From: Streptomyces sp. CoH27
GTDB taxonomy: Bacteria > Actinomycetota > Actinomycetes > Streptomycetales > Streptomycetaceae
Direction of reading: 5' to 3'
Assembly (NCBI RefSeq): GCF_020181035.1
Contig: NZ_JAIQYY010000007.1
Coordinates: 1-64,000 of the forward strand
Length of the DNA: 64,000 bases
Part shown: in pieces, positions 26,542 through 34,442 of the stretch
Numbering within the stretch: position 1 is the first letter of the stretch
Layout of the letters: every line of letters begins with the position of its first letter
Program-made: the position numbers and the translations under genes
The notes under the pieces: generated by a model
Databases searched by the model: none
The model's input: only the letters and a program-made list of their open reading frames with translations
Told to the model about the DNA's origin: nothing

Positions 26542-27438
26542 ATGACGACCACGGCCACGGACAGGCGGACGACCGCAGCGCAGCCGTCCCGGGGCGCCGA
26601 GATCCGCCGGCACGAGCTGGCCGCGTTCCTGCGCAGCCGCCGCGAGCGCATCACCCCCGAGCAGGTCGGCCTGCCACGCGGGGCCCGGCGCCGCACGCCC
26701 GGACTGCGCCGGGAGGAGGTCGCCCACCTCTCCGCGGTCGGGGTGACCTGGTACACGTGGCTGGAGCAGGCCCGGGACATCCAGGTCTCGGTGCAGGTCC
26801 TGGACGCCCTCGCCCGCACCCTGATGCTGGACGCCAGCGAGCGCGCCCATCTCTTCCAGCTGGCCGGCGCGACCGATCCGACCCCCGCCGCGAGCTGCCC
26901 GAGCGTCACCCCGGCGCTGCGCGAGATGCTGCGCCGGCTGGAGCCGGTCCCGGCCTGCATCCAGAACAGCCGCTACGACATCCTCGCCTACAACCGCCCC
27001 TACGCCCGCCTCTTCGGCGACCTGGACGCGATCCCGCCGGAGGACCGCAACTGCATGCTCCTCGTCTACACGAACAAGGACTGGCAGGAGGCGATCGTCC
27101 ACCTGGAGGAGACCCAGCGCATCATGGCCGCCCGGCTGCGCGCCGCCCTCGCCGGCCACCTCGGCGAACCGGCCTGGAAGATGCTCATCAAGCGCCTGGA
27201 GTCGGTGTCCCCGGCGTTTCGCGAGCACTGGGAGCGCTACGAGGTCCTCGGCGCCCGCAGCAAGACCAAGGAGTTCCGCCACCCCCACGTCGGTCACCTC
27301 AGCCTGGAACACACCGACCTGTGGCTCGGCCCCGAGGCGGGCGCCCGGATGGTGACGTACACGGCGAAGGACGAGCAGTCCCGGGAGCGGCTGGAAAAGC
27401 TGCACGAGCTGGCCTGCGCGCCGGTACCGGCCGGCTAG
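26542..27438 (+). CDS. XRE-family regulator with MmyB-like domain
   Basis: The 298-residue product has a helix-turn-helix (about 25-95) with RRRTPGLRREEVAHLSAVGVTWYTWLEQ and a C-terminal MmyB-like domain (105-290) including PACIQNSRYDILAYNRPYARLFG. It is divergent from the MFS pump and probably controls it, with a drug or metabolite as effector. Its stop codon is supplied by the CTAG at the left end of the second inverted-repeat element. The ligand is unknown. Confidence 0.9.
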   Translation: MTTTATDRRTTAAQPSRGAEIRRHELAAFLRSRRERITPEQVGLPRGARRRTPGLRREEVAHLSAVGVTWYTWLEQARDIQVSVQVLDALARTLMLDASERAHLFQLAGATDPTPAASCPSVTPALREMLRRLEPVPACIQNSRYDILAYNRPYARLFGDLDAIPPEDRNCMLLVYTNKDWQEAIVHLEETQRIMAARLRAALAGHLGEPAWKMLIKRLESVSPAFREHWERYEVLGARSKTKEFRHPHVGHLSLEHTDLWLGPEAGARMVTYTAKDEQSRERLEKLHELACAPVPAG

Positions 27439-27643
27439 TGCCGCAACAGGCAACGTTCGCCCCGTCGCGACGCCCTGCACGCTCCCCCAGAGGGGGTACC
27501 CCCACTCGCCGCACCGGCCGAAAGCCCAAGTACGTCCAGTACGAGGGCTTCCGGCCGGCACTCCCCCAGCCTTCGGCCGGGGGGACCCCCAGAGCACGCA
27601 CCGGACGCCGCTCCTTGACGGGCAGACGTTGCCTGCCGCGGCA
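27439..27643. mobile_element. MITE-like terminal inverted repeat element, copy 2
   Basis: This 205-bp copy is flanked by CTAG at 27435-27438 and 27644-27647. It matches copy 1 (1943-2122) over the left 115 bases or so and over the right end, with a single base difference near the right terminus. It carries an extra 25 bases forming a CCCCCAG...CCGGGGGG-type hairpin in its right half. Each flanking CTAG gives the stop codon of a neighbouring gene, on opposite strands. No open reading frame of its own is credible. Confidence 0.87.
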
Positions 27644-29104
27644 CTAGGTCCTGGCCCCCGCGTTCACCGGCTCGCGGATCTCCGGTGCCTGCAGGGTCCG
27701 CGCCGTGCGGTCCGCCGTGGCGCGGGCCCACCGCCCGCTCGTGAGCAGCCCGAGCACCAGCACGGCCAGCCCGCACCCCGTGAGGATCCACCAGCCGGGG
27801 CGGGCCGCCGGGACGAAGGCCTGGTGGTACGAGGCCGCGCCGATGCCGGAGGCCAGGACGGAGCCGATCACCGCGACGCCGAGGGTCTGGCCCAGCTGCC
27901 TGCTGGTGGAGGCGACGGCGGCGGCGACCCCGGCCTGGGTGCGCGGCATGCCCGAGACGGCCGTGTTGGTGATCGGCGCGTTCACGAAGCCGAAGCCGAT
28001 GCCGAACAGGACGTAGCCGAGGAAGCGGGTGACGTCCGAGGTCTCCGCGTCGAAGGCGGCGAAGAGGACACCGCTCGCCGTCATCGCCGTACCCGCGATC
28101 AGCAGCGGCAGGCGGGGGCCGCGGCTGCCGACCAGGCGGCCGGAGACCGGCGCGCACAGGAAGGTCGGCGCGGCCATCGGGAGCATCCACAGGCCCGCGT
28201 GCAGGGCGTCCAGGCCGCGGACGTTCTGCAGGTACAGGGTCGACAGGAACAGGAAGCCGCCCAGCGCCGCGAACGAGCCGACCGCGATCACCGTGGCCCC
28301 GCTGAACGGCGCCGAGCGGAAGAAGCGCAGGTCGATGAGGGGTTCGGTGCGGCGGGCTTCGTACCACAGCAGGGCCGACAGGGCCACGGCGGCGATCGCG
28401 ACGAAGGGCGCCACCGCGGCCGCGCCCGAGTCCGGTGCCTCGATGATCGAGTACGTCAGCGCGCCGAACAGGGCGATGACCAGGAGCTGGCCGACCGGGT
28501 CGGGCCGGCGGCCCTTGGGGGCGCGGGACTCCGGGACGAAGCGGAGGGTGAGCAGGAGGGCGGCGAGGCCGACCGGGAGGTTGATCCAGAAGATCGAACG
28601 CCAGCTCACGGACTGCACGAGCAGGCCGCCGACCAGTGGGCCGGCCGCCATGGATATGCCGACCACCGCACCCCAGACACCGATCGCGCGGGCCCGCTCA
28701 CGGGCGTCCGTGAAGGTGTTGGTGATGATCGACATGGCGACCGGGTTGAGCATCGAGCCGCCCACCGCCTGCACCATCCGGAAGACGATCAGCAGGGAGA
28801 GGTTCGGCGCCAGCGAGCAGAGCACGGAGCCGATGGTGAAGATCACCAGGCCCGCCATGAAGACCTTCTTGCGGCCGATGCGGTCGGCCGTCGAGCCCGC
28901 GAGCATCAGCAGCGAGGCGAGCACCAGCGTGTAGGCGTCGATCGTCCACTGCAGACCGGAGGTCGTGGCGTGCAGGTCGCGCTGCATGGCGGGCAGTGCC
29001 ACGTTCAGCACGGTGTTGTCGAGGCTCACGATCAGCAGGCTCATGCAGCAGATCGCGAGCACGAGCAGACGGCGGCGGCGGCTGAGCTCGGGCATGGATC
29101 CCAT
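27644..29104 (-). CDS. MFS multidrug efflux transporter (DHA2, EmrB/QacA type)
   Basis: The 486-residue protein has fourteen predicted membrane segments, VSLDNTVLNVALPAMQRDL near the start and AGSTADRIGRKKVFMAG as motif A, followed by PVGLAALLLTLRFVPESRAP. The function is likely proton-driven drug efflux. Two other DHA2-type genes or remnants are present in the window (25013-26440 and 59110-59258). A truncated XRE gene lies beyond the TnpB-like element upstream, so the usual divergent regulator of this pump was probably lost. The stop codon lies in the right CTAG of element copy 2. Confidence 0.9.
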   Translation of the reverse strand: MGSMPELSRRRRLLVLAICCMSLLIVSLDNTVLNVALPAMQRDLHATTSGLQWTIDAYTLVLASLLMLAGSTADRIGRKKVFMAGLVIFTIGSVLCSLAPNLSLLIVFRMVQAVGGSMLNPVAMSIITNTFTDARERARAIGVWGAVVGISMAAGPLVGGLLVQSVSWRSIFWINLPVGLAALLLTLRFVPESRAPKGRRPDPVGQLLVIALFGALTYSIIEAPDSGAAAVAPFVAIAAVALSALLWYEARRTEPLIDLRFFRSAPFSGATVIAVGSFAALGGFLFLSTLYLQNVRGLDALHAGLWMLPMAAPTFLCAPVSGRLVGSRGPRLPLLIAGTAMTASGVLFAAFDAETSDVTRFLGYVLFGIGFGFVNAPITNTAVSGMPRTQAGVAAAVASTSRQLGQTLGVAVIGSVLASGIGAASYHQAFVPAARPGWWILTGCGLAVLVLGLLTSGRWARATADRTARTLQAPEIREPVNAGART

Positions 29105-29183
29105 CGTACGCCTATTTCAATAGTGCGTCTAACTAATGACTGTTGCACGATCTTTGTGAGCGCGCGCTGCTGATGGACCGTTT

Positions 29184-30812
29184 CTAAGGACTGAGCGGGA
29201 GTGGGTCCTGCTGCCAGGACGCATGCTCAGCCGCGTGCCCCGAACGGTGTTGGGTACGCTGGTTGCCCGCTTTCGCTCCGTATCCGGCGCGCACGGATCG
29301 TGTCCGTGGTCCGGGGATACGGGGGCGGGTTCCCTCACGCCCGGGGGCCACCGGTGCGGCCTGGACGGTCCGATGCCCGCACCCATCGCTCTGGTGGGTA
29401 CGGGGCGGTGCCGTCCGTCGCCGGATCGAGTGCCCCAGGGCGCGCCTACCGATCGCCACAGCTGCCGCGTCGTGGCGAGTGGTCTTTGTGTTCTTGTTGG
29501 TGAGGGGCTTCTGCCAGTGCTGGGCGCCCCATCGGGAGGTGTAGGAAGGGTCGACTACGACGACGGCGATGCCGAGTTCGGCGGCCATCGACACCAGCCT
29601 CGCCCGCAGCCGGGCCACAGGCATGCCGGAGATAAGCTTCCGGAACCGCCTGCGGCGCCCGTGTTTCTCCCGGGTCTTCTCCGCGGCGAAGTCCAGGTCC
29701 TCGACGGCGATGGCGAGGCCGTGGCGCCTGGCGAAGTGGAGCAGCCGGATCAGGGCGTGGCGGACCTGGGCGTCGCGATGCTGGGCGGTGCCGGACAGGT
29801 CGTAGTTGAAGCGGTGCGGCCTGCCGACCGGGTTGCCGTGGACATCGAGCCGCCAAACGGCCAGGTGGTCGGCGTTGGTGTCGACGCCGACCAGCCCACC
29901 GGCACGGACCTGGACCAGGGGAACAGTCCTGACCAGTGGGATCTGCCAGGAGGCGGTAAGGTACCAACGGCGGCGGTGGATGTCCTCGTGGATGCGGTAC
30001 GCCACCGACCGGTTCGCGGCTATGCGGTCGGTCCACTCTTGCCCCCGGTGATGGAAGACCACGCGGCAGGCGAGCCTGTACCGGCCGTTCTTACTGTTGG
30101 CCAGATGCGCAAGCGGGGCGGGCAGTTTGATGCTGACTTCGCCGTCCGGGCTGATCCGGATCGTCTCGTTCCCGAATCGCCTGCCCGACTCGCCATCGGC
30201 CTGGAAGAACCGGCGGGACGCTTCCCACTGGCGGCGCCAGGCGTTCTCGTTCAGTCCGGCCGCTTCGAGGTGATGCCGACTGTTCAGCAGCCGCTTGCTG
30301 CCGCGCACCACCCGCACCCGCCCGATCTCTCGGTCGGCGCGCTCGCACTCCAGACGTTCCGCGAGCACATGCAGCCGCCGTGACTTCGCGTGCCACTCCT
30401 GCCGGGAGCGGTACCCGCCCGGGGCCCGCCTGGTCCCCGCCTCCCCCACCGGCAAAGACAACCGGTGCGCGATCGTGCGCACACCCGCTTCAAGGCCTTG
30501 GATTTGCGCCGCCTGAGCGCGCCGGGCCAGCGCCCACTGATCATGCGTCGCCCTCGTGATTGACCCGGCCCAACGTGAGGAGGACTGCCCGGTCAGGGCC
30601 CGCTTGCGCTGCGCCCACGCGTCCATGTCGTGCTCCAGACCAGCCGCACACCGGGCCCGTAGATCCCGCCCGGCCAGCTTGCCGAGATGATCGCCGACCA
30701 GACGCAACACCTCCACGTCTTCGGGTGTCAGGTGCTTGAGCCGGGCACGGATGGCAACACCCGACGCGCCGAGAGCAACGAACGGCGCCGCAGGCTCGCG
30801 CAGCCCACCCAT
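29184..30812 (-). CDS. TnpB-like RNA-guided nuclease homologue (IS605 OrfB family)
   Basis: The 542-residue product belongs to the TnpB family. A RuvC-like core carries D311 (GVDTNADH), E371 (AVEDLDF) and D448 (TTRHDAAAVAIG), so the catalytic triad is intact. The usual zinc ribbon between the last two is absent; instead there is DPSYTSRWGAQHWQKPL. An N-terminal arm of about 300 residues probably holds RNA- and DNA-binding parts, and the last 80 residues look unstructured. No TnpA lies nearby. Its RNA partner would be encoded at the 3' end (29105-29183), but I cannot prove that. ATG at 30812 has AGGGGG upstream; an earlier TTG is less likely. Confidence 0.8.
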   Translation of the reverse strand: MGGLREPAAPFVALGASGVAIRARLKHLTPEDVEVLRLVGDHLGKLAGRDLRARCAAGLEHDMDAWAQRKRALTGQSSSRWAGSITRATHDQWALARRAQAAQIQGLEAGVRTIAHRLSLPVGEAGTRRAPGGYRSRQEWHAKSRRLHVLAERLECERADREIGRVRVVRGSKRLLNSRHHLEAAGLNENAWRRQWEASRRFFQADGESGRRFGNETIRISPDGEVSIKLPAPLAHLANSKNGRYRLACRVVFHHRGQEWTDRIAANRSVAYRIHEDIHRRRWYLTASWQIPLVRTVPLVQVRAGGLVGVDTNADHLAVWRLDVHGNPVGRPHRFNYDLSGTAQHRDAQVRHALIRLLHFARRHGLAIAVEDLDFAAEKTREKHGRRRRFRKLISGMPVARLRARLVSMAAELGIAVVVVDPSYTSRWGAQHWQKPLTNKNTKTTRHDAAAVAIGRRALGHSIRRRTAPPRTHQSDGCGHRTVQAAPVAPGREGTRPRIPGPRTRSVRAGYGAKAGNQRTQHRSGHAAEHASWQQDPLPLSP

Positions 30813-30938
30813 GCCCCACCCCCTGCCTGGTACCGAAGAACCCGTCACCGCATCCAACGAGCACTATCCGAAAAGGTCACACATTCGATGCAAGAACTTC
30901 CGTTCCTCGGAACACTGTGCGCGCCTCAGACACAGCGC

Positions 30939-31331
30939 CCCCGGGCCGACCGGAACTGCCTGTGGCTGCTGACCACCAGCGAGCGCTGGAAGCGGGACTT
31001 CCTCGACCGGGACGAGATGCTGCGCGACCTGATCGCGAAATACCGGGCCGCCATGGCCGAGCACGTGGCCGAGCCGGTGTGGAAGGAGCAGCTGGACCGG
31101 CTGCTGGGGGCGTCCGCGGAGTTCCGCGCGCTGTGGGAGCGGCACGAGGTCGCGCCGATGTCCCCGCACGTCAAGCGCTATCTGCACCCGGTGGTCGGGC
31201 TGATCCGGCTGGAGCACCGGAACATGTGGCTGGCCCCGCAGGCACCCGCCCAGCGGGTCGTGGCGTACGTCCCCGCCGACGAGGACAGTGAGGAGCGGCT
31301 GGAGCGGCTGGCCGAGGCGGCGGCGGAGTGA
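30939..31331 (+). pseudogene. Truncated XRE regulator (MmyB-like domain only)
   Basis: The translation from DRNCLWLLTTSERWKRDF to the stop matches the C-terminal half of the XRE/MmyB regulators at 114-968 and 26542-27438 (for example PPEDRNCMLLVYTNKDWQ). The helix-turn-helix half is missing. The TnpB-like element lies just upstream, so the gene was probably cut by its insertion or an associated deletion. An ATG at 30888 could still give a 147-residue protein without DNA-binding ability. It likely once faced the MFS gene at 27644-29104. Confidence 0.72.
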
Positions 31332-31389
31332 GGGACAATGGGTGCTTGCCCTGTGTCCCCGTGTCGTAGATCCGTCCCGGAGTCGTCTG

Positions 31390-32523
31390 ATGTCCCACCC
31401 GCTCTCCATCGGCCCGCACGCCGTGACGCCGCCGGTCGTGCTCGCACCCATGGCGGGCATCACCAACGCGCCCTTCCGCACGCTGTGCAGGGAGTTCTCC
31501 GGCGGCAAGGGATTGTTCGTCAGCGAGATGATCACGACCCGGGCGCTGGTCGAGCGCAACGAGAAGACCATGCAGCTGATCAGGTTCGACGCGAGCGAGC
31601 AGCCGCGGTCGATCCAGCTGTACGGCGTCGACCCGGCCACCGTCGGCAAGGCCGTCCGCATGATCGCGGAGGAGGACCTGGCCGACCACATCGACCTGAA
31701 CTTCGGCTGCCCGGTCCCGAAGGTGACCCGCAAGGGCGGCGGCTCGGCCCTGCCGTACAAGCGCAACCTGCTGCGGGCGATTCTCCGGGAGGCCGTGAGC
31801 GGCGCCGGTGACCTGCCGGTGACGATGAAGATGCGCAAGGGCATCGACGACGACCACATCACCTACCTCGACGCCGGCCGCATCGCCGTCGAGGAGGGCG
31901 TGACGGCCATCGCCCTGCACGGCCGTACGGCCGCCCAGCACTACGGCGGCACGGCGGACTGGGAGGCCATCGCCCGCCTCAAGGAGCACGTCCCGGAGAT
32001 CCCGGTCCTCGGCAACGGTGACATCTGGTCGGCCGGGGACGCGCTGCGGATGGTCCGCGAGACCGGCTGCGACGGAGTGGTCGTGGGGCGCGGCTGCCTG
32101 GGGCGGCCGTGGCTGTTCGCGGACCTGGTGGCGGCGTTCGAGGGGCGGCTGGAGGGCCTGGCCCGCCCGTCGCTGCGGAAGGTGGCCGACGTCATGGTCC
32201 GGCACGCCACCCTGCTCGGCGAGTGGCTCGGCGACGAGTCCAAGGGCGTGGTCGACTTCCGCAAGCACGTCGCCTGGTATCTGAAGGGCTTCGCGGTGGG
32301 CTCCGAGATGCGCAAGCGGCTCGCGATCACCTCGTCGCTGGCCGAACTGCGCGCCGGGCTGGACGAGTTGGACCTCGACCAGCCGTGGCCCGCCGGCGCG
32401 GACGGACCCCGGGGCCGTACGTCCGGCAACAACCGGGTGGTGCTGCCGGACGGCTGGCTGAAGGACCCGTACGACTGCGCGGGCGTGAGCGAGGACGCCG
32501 AACTCGACACCTCCGGCGGCTGA
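31390..32523 (+). CDS. dusB: tRNA-dihydrouridine synthase
   Basis: The 377-residue flavoenzyme reduces uridine in the tRNA D-loop. Its FMN-binding barrel starts VLAPMAGITNAPFRTLCREF, C107 in LNFGCPVPKVTRKGGGSALP is the catalytic cysteine, and TMKMRKGIDDDHITYLDA follows. CGGAG lies upstream of the ATG. It is convergent with the membrane protein gene at 32524, and the two stop codons touch directly (TGATCA). Confidence 0.93.
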   Translation: MSHPLSIGPHAVTPPVVLAPMAGITNAPFRTLCREFSGGKGLFVSEMITTRALVERNEKTMQLIRFDASEQPRSIQLYGVDPATVGKAVRMIAEEDLADHIDLNFGCPVPKVTRKGGGSALPYKRNLLRAILREAVSGAGDLPVTMKMRKGIDDDHITYLDAGRIAVEEGVTAIALHGRTAAQHYGGTADWEAIARLKEHVPEIPVLGNGDIWSAGDALRMVRETGCDGVVVGRGCLGRPWLFADLVAAFEGRLEGLARPSLRKVADVMVRHATLLGEWLGDESKGVVDFRKHVAWYLKGFAVGSEMRKRLAITSSLAELRAGLDELDLDQPWPAGADGPRGRTSGNNRVVLPDGWLKDPYDCAGVSEDAELDTSGG

Positions 32524-34314
32524 TCAGTTCTTCTTCGGATGCGGCGTCGAGCCGAACGCCGTCAGGAAGCGGTCGCGGAACGCGCTCATCTTCCAGACCG
32601 GTGCGGTGTGCGCGGGGCGCAGGCCGTCGGTCCAGCCCCAGCTCGCGATCTTGTCCAGCACCGTGGGGTCCTTGGCGACGATCGAGACCGGTACGTCACG
32701 GCTGGCATGGTTGCCGCTGGCGTGGGCGTTCGGCTGGTGGTCGCCGAGGAAGACCAGCACGGTGTCCTTCGTGCCGTACCGCTCCAGCCACTCGGTCAGG
32801 GCCGTCACCGTGTACTGGACGGACTTGCCGTACTCCTCCTTGGTGTGCGTGTCGTCGGTGAGGGTGTAGGAGGACGGGTGGCCCGCCTTCTCTATGCCGT
32901 TGAAGATGGAGCCGTCGCCCAGCTGGTCCCAGCCGACCATCTTCGGGATCGGTGCCCAGGGCGTGTGGCTGGAGGTCAGGATGAGCAGCGACATCCGTGA
33001 CTTGCCGTCGGCGGGCTGCTTGCTGTGCACCCGGTTCTGGAACTGCTGGAGGGTGTACTGGTCCGGCATGGTCGACCAGCTGAACTTCGGCCCCTTGTAG
33101 CCGAGTTGGAAGGCGTTGTAGACCTTGTCGAGGCCGTACCACTTCTGTTCCGGCCAGGCCTTCTGCACACCCGGCATGACCCCGACCGTGTCGAAGGCGC
33201 CGGTCTTCTTGAACGCGTCGGTCAGGCTCATGTGGTCGCTCGCCATGACCGTGCGGTAGCGCTGCTGGTTGCTGATCCACAGGCCCGACATGGTGGTGGA
33301 GTGCCCGAGCCAGCTGCTGCCGCCGTAGGTCGCCGAGGTCAGCCAGCCGCTCTTGGCGTGGAAGCCGGCCTTGGCCAGTGCCTGGGTGCGGGCGTCGAGG
33401 GTGGCGTCGACGCCGGGCCCCATGATCGGGTCCTCGACGGCGCTGCGGCCGTAGCTCTCGATGAACGTGAAGACCATGTCCTTGCCCCGCAGATCCGGGA
33501 CCAGCTGGCTGCCCGGCGTGTTCCCGAAGGCGTCGACCCTGGCCACCTTCCGGAACTCCGCCTCGTCCTTGAGCGTGTCGGAGATCCGGTGGGCCTGGTC
33601 CTTCAGGGCGTTCGCGGTGCTGTCGGCGGCGAGCGGCACGCCGGACAGCTGGAGGCCGAGCGTGGAGCAGGTGATCCAGGCGACGCCGGCGACCAGCGTG
33701 CCCCGGGTCGCGGTGGCGGGGTGCCGGGCGAGCAGGTTGCTCAGCCGGACCATGGACAGCGCCAGCACCACGAAGACCGACAGCACGAGGACGATCACAC
33801 CGGCCACGGCGACGAGGGTGGCCGTACGGCCGTAGGAGTCCTCCAGATACGACTCCGCGTCGCCGAACAGGCTCCAGTCGAGCACGACGTTGAAGCCGCG
33901 GCCGAGGTACTGGTTGAACCCCGCATCGAGCAGGTTCAGCACGGTCATCGCGGCCAGCGACACCCCGGACACCACGGCCAGCGCCACCCGCGGCCGCCGT
34001 GGCAGCGCGATCAGCACGGCGGCCCCGATCACGGCCTCCGCCGGTATCCGCACAAACCGTCGAGGGTGCAGCTGGGCCATGGAGTTGGGCATCACCAGTG
34101 CGGCGACGACGAGCATGGCGGCGAGCACGGTGACGGTGACGGACAGCGCCTGCGCGGCGGCCGGATGCGCCGCCCGCCATCGCCGGGTCCACGCGGACGC
34201 CATGGCCCAGGGCCGGGGAAGGGATCTGGGGAAGGACGGGAGGGACGCGAGCACGGGCGTGGGACTCTCCTCCTCGCCACCCTCGACCGTGCTCGCCGCC
34301 TGCCGCGTACTCAT
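32524..34314 (-). CDS. Membrane sulfatase-fold enzyme (LTA synthase-like)
   Basis: The 596-residue protein has an N-terminal membrane region with about five helices (residues 40-235) and an extracytoplasmic alkaline-phosphatase-superfamily domain with FTFIESYGRSAVED, SATYGGSSWLGHST and LVFLGDHQPNAHASG. These resemble lipoteichoic-acid synthase and related phosphoglycerol or phosphoethanolamine transferases. Streptomyces do make wall-associated polymers, but the exact substrate is unclear. ATG at 34314 follows CAGGAC. The upstream debranching-like gene ends 128 bases away. Confidence 0.75.
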   Translation of the reverse strand: MSTRQAASTVEGGEEESPTPVLASLPSFPRSLPRPWAMASAWTRRWRAAHPAAAQALSVTVTVLAAMLVVAALVMPNSMAQLHPRRFVRIPAEAVIGAAVLIALPRRPRVALAVVSGVSLAAMTVLNLLDAGFNQYLGRGFNVVLDWSLFGDAESYLEDSYGRTATLVAVAGVIVLVLSVFVVLALSMVRLSNLLARHPATATRGTLVAGVAWITCSTLGLQLSGVPLAADSTANALKDQAHRISDTLKDEAEFRKVARVDAFGNTPGSQLVPDLRGKDMVFTFIESYGRSAVEDPIMGPGVDATLDARTQALAKAGFHAKSGWLTSATYGGSSWLGHSTTMSGLWISNQQRYRTVMASDHMSLTDAFKKTGAFDTVGVMPGVQKAWPEQKWYGLDKVYNAFQLGYKGPKFSWSTMPDQYTLQQFQNRVHSKQPADGKSRMSLLILTSSHTPWAPIPKMVGWDQLGDGSIFNGIEKAGHPSSYTLTDDTHTKEEYGKSVQYTVTALTEWLERYGTKDTVLVFLGDHQPNAHASGNHASRDVPVSIVAKDPTVLDKIASWGWTDGLRPAHTAPVWKMSAFRDRFLTAFGSTPHPKKN

Positions 34315-34442
34315 GTCCTGAGACAACCCGAAGGTCCTTCCGTGCGAGACCCGTACCACAGTCGAGTACGGCCCCGCGCGGACAGGTGTTCAGGGCACTG
34401 TGCAAACACCGGGCAAATACAGCGCCTGACCTCACCCGGCGC

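Noticed and set aside
29105..29183. Assignment of this stretch as the guide (omega) RNA of the TnpB-like gene
   Set aside because: Its position at the 3' end fits, but the element boundaries and conserved scaffold cannot be identified from one copy.
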